A stretch of DNA of 64,000 nt from JARYGU01 sp033795365 (GTDB lineage Bacteria > Pseudomonadota > Alphaproteobacteria > Rhizobiales > Rhizobiaceae). The DNA lies in the NCBI GenBank assembly GCA_033795365.1, contig JARYGU010000002.1:509653-573652 (forward strand), in the 5' to 3' direction. Of this stretch, positions 21,528 through 27,766 are shown piece after piece (position 1 is the stretch's first letter; each line of letters begins with the position of its first letter). Below the pieces are notes generated by a model, which worked only from the letters and a program-made list of their open reading frames with translations, did not search any database and was not told where the DNA came from. A program made the translations under genes and the position numbers.

Positions 21528-21605
21528 TCAAATCGGCTGCAGGATGAGAAGACAGGTGATCAGCACGCAGGCCAAAGCAGACAATTCCACAAATCCGTCT
21601 TTCAT
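21528..21605 (-). CDS. Candidate 25-residue membrane peptide with an EcfG-type promoter
   Basis: Reading on the minus strand gives MKDGFVELSALACVLITCLL and five further residues before TGA. The peptide has a short polar start and one hydrophobic span of about 16 residues. GAGG lies nine bases before the ATG. A GGAAC-N16-CGTT promoter lies about 30 bases upstream. No family is recognised; the size is like that of small stress-induced membrane peptides. Coding status is inferred from the promoter, binding site and hydrophobic span together. Confidence 0.5.
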   Translation of the reverse strand: MKDGFVELSALACVLITCLLILQPI

Positions 21606-21635
21606 GGCAGGCATCCTCGGTTGGGCTGGCGCTGA

Positions 21636-21660
21636 AACGCACATGCTCCGCTGTGGTTCC
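21636..21660 (-). promoter_or_regulatory. EcfG/RpoE2-type promoter for the 25-residue peptide
   Basis: On the minus strand, GGAAC (21660-21656), 16 bases, then CGTT (21639-21636). This is exactly the GGAAC-N16/17-CGTT form of general-stress-response promoters in rhizobia. Predicted start near 21629. Confidence 0.7.
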
Positions 21661-21665
21661 AGGGC

Positions 21666-21690
21666 GGAACCACAAAGTTTCGCATGCGTC
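21666..21690 (+). promoter_or_regulatory. Weaker divergent EcfG-type promoter
   Basis: GGAAC (21666-21670), 16 bases, then CGTC (21687-21690), one mismatch from consensus. It is back to back with the minus-strand promoter, sharing the palindrome TGTGGTTCC-AGGGC-GGAACCACA. Nothing convincing is encoded in the 160 bases downstream before tRNA-Cys. Confidence 0.4.
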
Positions 21691-21849
21691 TTAATCTCGA
21701 AGCGTGACAGGCTTATAACGTCTTCGATTTCGGCTCGATGCCGATGAAACCTGTTCCGGAATTATGGAGGCCGGTTTTCCGATATCGCCTATTGCACTCA
21801 AATCAGATTCGTTCTAAACGCCCGGCACCGCTCGCTTTTACCAATGGAC

Positions 21850-21923
21850 GGCCTCGTGGCGGAGTGGTTACGCAGAGGACTGCAAATCCTTGCACCCGAG
21901 TTCGATTCTCGGCGAGGCCTCCA
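21850..21923 (+). tRNA. tRNA-Cys (GCA)
   Basis: Acceptor GGCCTCG/CGAGGCC with discriminator T and encoded CCA. Anticodon loop reads CTGCAAA with anticodon GCA; T arm contains GTTCGATTC. Confidence 0.97.
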
Positions 21924-21982
21924 ACCTCCCATCAGCATTCACTTTTCCGTTGATTTTTACTGCGCCATCGAATGCTGGTTGC

Positions 21983-22007
21983 GGAACTTTCAGCCATGTT
22001 GCACGTT
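21983..22007 (+). promoter_or_regulatory. EcfG/RpoE2-type promoter of the BA14K gene
   Basis: GGAAC (21983-21987), exactly 16 bases, then CGTT (22004-22007), 33 bases before the start codon. It is a perfect match to the rhizobial general-stress consensus. Confidence 0.75.
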
Positions 22008-22039
22008 TCTTGGGCGATTCATAACGAGAGGAAATTTCA

Positions 22040-22498
22040 ATGATGAAGCTGACAACCGCTTTTTCCGCGGGCGCGCTGAGTATCATGATGGCGATTACGT
22101 CCGTCGTTCCGGCTCAGGCGTTCAGCCTGTCCAACACGTCTCAGCCCTCTTATTCGAATGTCGAGCAGGTTCAGTATCGCAGGCGTGACCGCGACCGCGA
22201 CTACCGCCGGGATCGCGATTATCGCCGTGATCGGGACAGGAGCTATCGCGATTGGCGCGGGCATCGCGGCTACCGCTACAGCCGGCCGGGTTATCGGAGG
22301 CATTCCGACGGCTGGTGGTATCCGCTCGCAGCCTTCGGAGCAGGGGCGATCATCGGTGGAGCGATCGCCAATCAGCCGGCAAGGGCAAGCGGCAGCCATA
22401 TTCAATGGTGCGCCAACCGATACCGCTCGTACAGGGCTTCGGACAACACCTTCCAGCCCTATAACGGTCCGCGCCAGCAATGCGTCTCGCCTTACTGA
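22040..22498 (+). CDS. BA14K-family secreted/envelope protein
   Basis: A 152-residue protein with a signal peptide (cleavage probably after VVPAQA). A repetitive Arg/Asp/Tyr-rich segment (RDRDYRRDRDYRRDRDRSYRD) follows, then a glycine-rich hydrophobic patch and the C-terminal BA14K-like domain (CANRYRSYRASDNTFQPYNGPRQQC) with two cysteines. Homologues are immunoreactive, lectin-like envelope proteins in Brucella. AGAGG precedes two adjacent ATG codons. A stress-type promoter lies upstream and a strong terminator downstream. Confidence 0.87.
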   Translation: MMKLTTAFSAGALSIMMAITSVVPAQAFSLSNTSQPSYSNVEQVQYRRRDRDRDYRRDRDYRRDRDRSYRDWRGHRGYRYSRPGYRRHSDGWWYPLAAFGAGAIIGGAIANQPARASGSHIQWCANRYRSYRASDNTFQPYNGPRQQCVSPY

Positions 22499-22526
22499 GG
22501 CGCGTTTTCGGATAGAGACAATGGAA

Positions 22527-22562
22527 AAGGCCGCTGGAATGCTCCGGCGGCCTTGGTTTTTT
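22527..22562 (+). terminator. Rho-independent terminator of the BA14K gene
   Basis: AAGGCCGC and GCGGCCTT arms, then GG and six T residues, between two convergent genes. Confidence 0.8.
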
Positions 22563-22578
22563 CGGTCTGGCAACAATT

Positions 22579-23004
22579 TCAGGACGGCGGGCCTTCCAGG
22601 CCGACCAGGGCTATCTTGGGGTAGCCCGCCGAGCGCAGGAGGTTCATGACCTCCATGACCGAACCGTAGTCCACGGCCTTGTCCGCGCGCAGCAGGATGC
22701 GCGCCTCCTTGTTGCCTTCGGTAACGGCATCGAGCTCGGTTCCGAAGGAGTCGCGCGCAATGTCGTTGTTGCCGATCGAGACCGTCAGGTCCTTCTTCAG
22801 GGTCAGAAAGACCGGCTTGTCTTCGCGCGGCGCGGGCTTTGCGACGGAAGAGGGCAGATCGACGTTGATATCGACGGTGGCGAGCGGCGCGGCGACCATG
22901 AAGATGATGAGCAGCACCAGCATCACGTCGATGAAGGGGGTTACGTTGATCTCGCTGTTCTCCTCGAGATCGTCGCCCGCCGTTTCCTTGATCTTGCTTG
23001 CCAT
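22579..23004 (-). CDS. exbD: ExbD-type biopolymer transport protein
   Basis: A 141-residue ExbD/TolR-family protein with the motif EINVTPFIDVMLVLLIIFMV, in which the Asp in the membrane span is the proton-conducting residue. The remaining ~100 residues are periplasmic. It lies three bases downstream of exbB, so the two form an operon that would energise a TonB-dependent receptor system. The TolR alternative is less likely because tolA/tolB are absent here. Confidence 0.9.
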   Translation of the reverse strand: MASKIKETAGDDLEENSEINVTPFIDVMLVLLIIFMVAAPLATVDINVDLPSSVAKPAPREDKPVFLTLKKDLTVSIGNNDIARDSFGTELDAVTEGNKEARILLRADKAVDYGSVMEVMNLLRSAGYPKIALVGLEGPPS

Positions 23005-23007
23005 GGT

Positions 23008-24069
23008 TCAGCCGATCCTGACGATTGAGGGATCCTTGGCGCCCGAACGCTCTGCATTGCGCTGACTTGCGACGCGCAGCGTCCGGCGGACGTCGAGATC
23101 CCGGCTGACGAGGCGCTCTATCGCCGCGGAGGCATCGGCAAGCCCGTGCCGGTAGCCGGTGATGGCGCGCGCCAGGAAATTGTAGATCACGACGGCCGGA
23201 ATTGCCGCGACGAGGCCGATGGCCGTCGCCAGAAGGGCTTCGGCGATGCCGGGAGCGACGATGGCGAGATTGGTCGTCTGTGCCTGCGAGATGCCGATGA
23301 ACGAATTCATGATGCCCCAGACGGTACCGAAAAGGCCGACGAACGGAGCGGTCGAGCCGATGGTGGCGAGCAGGCCGGTGCCCTTGGCGATCTGGCGGCC
23401 CGCATGGACCTCCATTCGCGACAGGCGCGAGGCGACGCGTTCCTTGATGCCGCCGTCGGACACGTGGTCGATCACCTGCTCGGAGCTTTCCATTTCCTCG
23501 CGTGCCGCGCGCGTCATCCGCGCCGCGATGCCGCGGCTGTTGCCCAGCGCTTCCTCGGCGTCGCGCAGGCCCTTCGCGGCGATCAGCTGGCGGACCGCCT
23601 TGCGAACGGCCCGCTGTACCGCGGCCAGTTCCATGAGCTTGGCGATCAGAACGGTCCAGGTAACGACGGAGGCGAAGGCGAGGCCGACCATCACCGCCTT
23701 GACGACGATATCTGCCGCCATGAACATGCCCCAGGGGGAAAGATCGTGCGGCAATCCGGCCTGGCGTTCGTCCGCTCCCGCAGCCTCGTCTCCATCCACG
23801 TCGTCGAGGACGGTGGCGGGATCCTCTTCGCCCGCTCCCGCCGGAGCGGCGTTGTCCTGCTGGACGGTCTGGGGGGCGGTCGTCGCGTTGCCGGACGGCG
23901 CAGCGCCGGTGCCGCTTTGCGGCTGGGTATCCGGTGCGGGAGCCTGCTGCGTCGTTGCGCTGCCCTGGCTTTCAGCCGGAGCATTGCCTTCCTGCGCCCA
24001 TGACGGCGCCTGGGCGGGCAGCAGGGCCAGAAGTGCGATCGCAAATACCAGTCGTGACCGTTTCAGCAC
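23008..24069 (-). CDS. exbB: ExbB-type biopolymer transport protein with an extended N-terminus
   Basis: A 353-residue MotA/TolQ/ExbB-family proton channel. A signal peptide (to about SWA, residue 25) is followed by ~85 residues rich in Ala, Pro, Gln and Thr, an extension typical of rhizobial ExbB. The family core then has three membrane segments; TGLLATIGSTAPFVGLFGTVWGIMNSF is the conserved signature. It pairs with exbD three bases downstream. No tonB gene is in the window. Confidence 0.9.
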   Translation of the reverse strand: MLKRSRLVFAIALLALLPAQAPSWAQEGNAPAESQGSATTQQAPAPDTQPQSGTGAAPSGNATTAPQTVQQDNAAPAGAGEEDPATVLDDVDGDEAAGADERQAGLPHDLSPWGMFMAADIVVKAVMVGLAFASVVTWTVLIAKLMELAAVQRAVRKAVRQLIAAKGLRDAEEALGNSRGIAARMTRAAREEMESSEQVIDHVSDGGIKERVASRLSRMEVHAGRQIAKGTGLLATIGSTAPFVGLFGTVWGIMNSFIGISQAQTTNLAIVAPGIAEALLATAIGLVAAIPAVVIYNFLARAITGYRHGLADASAAIERLVSRDLDVRRTLRVASQRNAERSGAKDPSIVRIG

Positions 24070-24188
24070 GGCTTAATCCTCTTTGTCACTGTATTGTCTT
24101 CGGCGCGGTCGGCGCCCTTCGATGGGCAAGGCACGCCCGTTTCGGCACGTTCAATACGACATTATGCTGTGGTGAAGCAACAATATGT

Positions 24189-24203
24189 TGAGTTTAAAAA
24201 TCA
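24189..24203. promoter_or_regulatory. Possible RirA iron-responsive (IRO) box
   Basis: TGA-GTTTAAAAA-TCA fits the TGA-N9-TCA pattern of rhizobial IRO boxes. It lies 120 bases ahead of exbB in the divergent region with the isoaspartyl methyltransferase-like gene. Short and AT-rich, so chance is not excluded. Confidence 0.3.
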
Positions 24204-24378
24204 TGATAATGGATGCGGCAAAGGCCGCCGGAACCGCCGGCAGCACGGTTTTGCGCGCCAAATCGGCCGGAGGATATGGACACCCGCACCGAAAGCGAAC
24301 TAAGACAATGCCCGGTATCGTGTCGCACGAACGGCTCCTGCCGTGGGTTTGCGATTTCTTGGAAACAGGGCAAATAAG

Positions 24379-25029
24379 ATGGATTACAAGGCAGCGCGCA
24401 TAAAGATGGTCGACAATCAGATCCGCACCACGGATGTGACCTCTCATGCCGTTCTGGATGCGTTTCTCGAGGTGCCGCGCGAAGAATTCGTTCCCGCGCC
24501 GATCAAACCGCTGGCTTATATCGACAACGACCTCGAGCTGAAGCCGGGACGTTTCCTGATGGAGCCGTCGCCGCTCGCGAAGCTCATCCAGCTCGCCTCG
24601 GTCGGCCCCGCCGATGTCGTCCTCGAAGTCGGCTGCGGGACGGGCTACGCTTCGGCCGTTCTCTCCAAGCTCGCCGGTTCCGTTGTGGCGCTGGAAAGCG
24701 ACGAGGAGCTGGCATCGATCGCGACGGAGACACTTTCGCGCCTCGGCTGCGACAATGTCGCGGTCCTTACCGGCGATCTGGAGAAGGGCTATGCACCCGA
24801 GGCACCTTACGATGTGATTTTCATCCACGGTGCCGTCGAAATCGTGCCGCAGGCGCTTTTCGACCAGATGCGCGACGGCGGGCGGCTTGTCGTCGTGGAG
24901 GGTTACGGCAACGCGTCCCAGGCGCGCCTCCATATCCGCGAGCAGAATGCAGTCTCGGAGAGGGACGTCTTCAATACGTCGGTCAAGCCGCTCCCGGGTT
25001 TCCGAAAGGCCAAGGAATTCGTTTTCTGA
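24379..25029 (+). CDS. Protein-L-isoaspartate methyltransferase-like protein (tolC-linked)
   Basis: A 216-residue class I methyltransferase of the PCMT family. The SAM-binding motif is VLEVGCGTGYASAV and VVALESDEE follows as motif II. The substrate-side motif normally reading ISQP near the methyltransferase core is replaced by GRFLMEPSP, so true isoaspartyl repair activity is uncertain. It sits directly upstream of tolC, an arrangement conserved in rhizobia. The ATG at 24379 gives the expected N-terminus. Confidence 0.8.
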   Translation: MDYKAARIKMVDNQIRTTDVTSHAVLDAFLEVPREEFVPAPIKPLAYIDNDLELKPGRFLMEPSPLAKLIQLASVGPADVVLEVGCGTGYASAVLSKLAGSVVALESDEELASIATETLSRLGCDNVAVLTGDLEKGYAPEAPYDVIFIHGAVEIVPQALFDQMRDGGRLVVVEGYGNASQARLHIREQNAVSERDVFNTSVKPLPGFRKAKEFVF

Positions 25030-25063
25030 TCTCCGGAAGGACAAGTCCTTTCGCTGAAAGGAT

Positions 25064-25079
25064 GTTGCCCATGGGCAAC
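25064..25079. promoter_or_regulatory. Perfect 16-base palindrome upstream of tolC
   Basis: GTTGCCC-AT-GGGCAAC, 35 bases after the methyltransferase stop. It could be an operator or the stem of a terminator, since a run of six T residues lies 12 bases downstream. A second small dyad AAGGAC-AA-GTCCTT precedes it. Confidence 0.45.
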
Positions 25080-25242
25080 GAATCGTCGCTTTTTTACCGG
25101 AGTGGCCCCTCAAACTTGCGCGGGTTGCCTGGCTCGTCCAAGTTGAAGCTCCCGAAGTGATACCGGCCGCCGTCCGCAAGATCGGCGGCGGTTGTCTGGA
25201 AGAGACCCGCGCTGCAAACCTGAGAAGGATGCTGCGCGAGCA

Positions 25243-25263
25243 GGGATCCGCAGGCCGGATCCC
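25243..25263 (+). promoter_or_regulatory. Hairpin in the tolC leader
   Basis: GGGATCCG-CAGGC-CGGATCCC, an 8-base-pair perfect stem ending five bases before the GGAG ribosome binding site of tolC. It could affect translation initiation; no known riboswitch is recognised. Confidence 0.4.
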
Positions 25264-25281
25264 AACTGGAGTAGATGAACC

Positions 25282-26676
25282 GTGGCCCTCCTTCGCAAGA
25301 AGACGTTGATCGCAGCCCTTTTGCCGCTCTTGTTCGCATTACCGCAGAACGTCGCGGCGGAAACGATATTCGGGGCGATGGCCAAGGCCTATGAACACAA
25401 TCCCGATCTCAATGCGGCGCGTGCAGCATTGCGGGCGGTCGACGAGAACGTCACGATCGCCAAGGCTCCGATGCGCCCGCAGATCGATGGCGTCGCGGAG
25501 GCGGATGCGTCCCGCACGATCTTCGACCGGCCGATCGTTTCCGGCCTCGGCAGTTCGGCGAGCCGCAGGACCGATAGCGCCGGTGCGAGCTACGGAATAT
25601 CGATCACGCAGCAGATCTTCGACGGTTTCCAGACCGCGAACCGGGTACGGGCGGCGGAGGCGGATGTTCTGGCGACGCGCGAATCGCTGCGTGCCAACGA
25701 GATATCCATCCTGCTTTCCGCAGCCGAAGCCTACGCCAACATCGCCCGCGACCAGCAGATCGTTTCGATAAGGCGGCAGAACCTGCAGTTCTTGCGGGAG
25801 CAGTTGAATGCCGCCGAAGCGCGGCTGCAGGTGGGCGAGGGGACGCGCACCGACGTCAGCCAGGCCGAAGCGGAACTGGCCGGCGCGCAGGCGTTGCTCG
25901 CCTCCGCAATCTCGCAGCTGAAGCAGAGCGAGGCCGTCTACGTGCAGATCGTCGGCGAAACGCCGACGGGCATCAAGCAGCCGGAACCGGCCACGAAGAG
26001 CATGCCGAGCGGCCTCGACCAGGCTGTCGCGATCGGCATGCGCGAGCATCCCTCCATACTTGCCGCCCAGCGTACTGTGGATGCCGCGGGCTACAATGTG
26101 AAGGCAGCCGAGGGTGCCATGCTGCCGGGGGTTTCGCTGCAGGGGCAGGTTTCCCGCTCCACCGGCTCCGGCAGCAGCGACGACAATGTGACCGGCAGCG
26201 TTTCGGCGCGCGTGACGATACCGCTCTACCAGGGTGGCGCCGAATACGGAGCGATCCGCCAGGCCAAGGAGCAACTCGGCGAGAGCCGGATTCTTGTCGA
26301 TTCCGCCCGCATGGAGGTCCAGCGCACGATCGCCACAGCACATGCGCAGCTGGAGGCCGCAAGGGCGGCGATTTCGGCGAACCGCTCGCAGATCCGGGCG
26401 GCCAACATGGCGCTCGAAGGCGTCATCGAGGAGCGCAATGTAGGCCAGCGCACGACACTCGATGTCCTCAACGCCCAGCAGACCGTGCTCGATGCGCGTG
26501 AAGCTCTCGCCGGAACGCAGCGCGACGCGGTGGTTGCGAGCTATTCGTTGCTGGCCGCGACCGGCCGCCTGACGGTTTCGAGCCAGAATCTGAAGGTCGC
26601 GGAATATCGCGCCGAAAAGCACTACGAAGCAGTGAAAGACAAGTGGTTCGGCCTGCGGACCGTGGACGGTCGCTGA
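25282..26676 (+). CDS. tolC: TolC-family outer-membrane efflux channel
   Basis: A 464-residue outer-membrane factor. A signal peptide ends near NVAA (residue 26). The two TolC repeats are visible, each opening with conserved Asn/Arg-rich helices (AYEHNPDLNAARAALRAVDENV and, in the second half, MREHPSILAAQRTVDAAGYNVKAAEG), and AGAGTRTDV- and VGQRTTLDVLNAQQ-type equatorial motifs. It would be the exit duct for type I secretion (exopolysaccharide-modifying enzymes) and drug efflux. The start is GTG at 25282; an in-frame stop four bases upstream rules out an earlier start. Confidence 0.92.
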   Translation: MALLRKKTLIAALLPLLFALPQNVAAETIFGAMAKAYEHNPDLNAARAALRAVDENVTIAKAPMRPQIDGVAEADASRTIFDRPIVSGLGSSASRRTDSAGASYGISITQQIFDGFQTANRVRAAEADVLATRESLRANEISILLSAAEAYANIARDQQIVSIRRQNLQFLREQLNAAEARLQVGEGTRTDVSQAEAELAGAQALLASAISQLKQSEAVYVQIVGETPTGIKQPEPATKSMPSGLDQAVAIGMREHPSILAAQRTVDAAGYNVKAAEGAMLPGVSLQGQVSRSTGSGSSDDNVTGSVSARVTIPLYQGGAEYGAIRQAKEQLGESRILVDSARMEVQRTIATAHAQLEAARAAISANRSQIRAANMALEGVIEERNVGQRTTLDVLNAQQTVLDAREALAGTQRDAVVASYSLLAATGRLTVSSQNLKVAEYRAEKHYEAVKDKWFGLRTVDGR

Positions 26677-26868
26677 CCTGAAGGGGCGAGCGCCGCCTTC
26701 GAACCGGGTGCGGTGCCATGCGCTTTCCCTTGGCACGCCAAACAAATCTGTGCATCACTATGAACAGCTGATTCGCGGTGTTTTTTTCGCGCCGTGACTC
26801 GCCTAAGGTCCGGGCCGATCCGGTCGGGAACGAATGTTCTCCGGAAGTCGCACAGAACGGGGATAGAA

Positions 26869-27636
26869 ATGGCTCAGCCTAGCGTAGCGCGTGAACCGTC
26901 GATGGATGAGATCCTGGCGTCGATCCGCCGGATCATTGAAAGCAACGAGACAGGGCCGCTGTCTTCTTCGGAAGAAGACATGTCTTCCTCGTCCGGTTTT
27001 CCTTTCGGCGAAGCCGCGAACGATTATCGCAGCAGCGATCCCGATGACGCCGAACTCATAGCCGAGCTCCGGGCCGAGGAGCGCCGCCCCGTTTACGAGA
27101 CGGTGTCCGATCGTGCGCCAGCAGTACAGCCGCCGGCCCAGTCGCTCGCCGATGTCGCAGCGCGGGTCCGCGCGGCATCCGAGCGCAATTCCGGAATTCG
27201 CGAGATAGAGCCGCGAGAGCCCGAGCAGGAAAACCCGCTCGTGACCGCTCGCATGGCGCCGCGCCCGGCGGCACAGTTGCGCGCAGTCGAGGCTCCCGAG
27301 CCGATGCCTGAGGCACCCGCCGTCGTTCGGCAGGTTCCGATCGAAGAGGAGCTTGCGGCTATCGAAGCCCAGATCCCGGCTGTTTCCGCGGAAATGCGCG
27401 AGGAGGAGCGGCCTTCCTCAGGCCTGGTATCGGCAGCCGTGAGCGAGAGGGTCGCGCAATCCTTCGGCGCATTGGCGGAGGCGATGGACGCCGGCCCTCG
27501 GCGCTCCTTCGACGAGATCGCCGAGGAGATGCTGCGACCGATGCTGCGGGACTGGCTCGACGACAATCTTCCGACGCTCGTGGAGCGTCTGGTGCGTGAG
27601 GAAATCGAGCGCGTTGCGCGCGGCCCGCGCCGCTGA
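26869..27636 (+). CDS. popZ: PopZ-family polar organising protein (DUF2497)
   Basis: A 255-residue protein with the two conserved ends of PopZ. The N-terminal helix is EPSMDEILASIRRIIE (residues about 8-23). The C-terminal assembly region includes FDEIAEEMLRPMLRDWLDDN and VERLVREEIERVARG. They are joined by a long acidic, Pro/Ala-rich disordered linker, as expected for a protein that forms polar condensates anchoring chromosome and signalling proteins. Position just upstream of valS matches Agrobacterium popZ. Confidence 0.92.
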   Translation: MAQPSVAREPSMDEILASIRRIIESNETGPLSSSEEDMSSSSGFPFGEAANDYRSSDPDDAELIAELRAEERRPVYETVSDRAPAVQPPAQSLADVAARVRAASERNSGIREIEPREPEQENPLVTARMAPRPAAQLRAVEAPEPMPEAPAVVRQVPIEEELAAIEAQIPAVSAEMREEERPSSGLVSAAVSERVAQSFGALAEAMDAGPRRSFDEIAEEMLRPMLRDWLDDNLPTLVERLVREEIERVARGPRR

Positions 27637-27663
27637 AACCCGGCCCGGCCGAGCCTTGAATGG

Positions 27664-27691
27664 AGCCGCTTCGGAACCGGAGCGGCTTTTC
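27664..27691 (+). terminator. Rho-independent terminator of popZ
   Basis: AGCCGCT and AGCGGCT arms with a 10-base loop, followed by TTTTCGC. Confidence 0.7.
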
Positions 27692-27766
27692 GCTTGTTGT
27701 TGTTGACTTAACCGGTTCCATCCGGTTTACAAGCCACGACGACAATCACTAGGCCTGGCCGAAAAA

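Noticed and set aside
21738..21953. 71-codon frame across tRNA-Cys
   Set aside because: It covers the tRNA and has no start signal.
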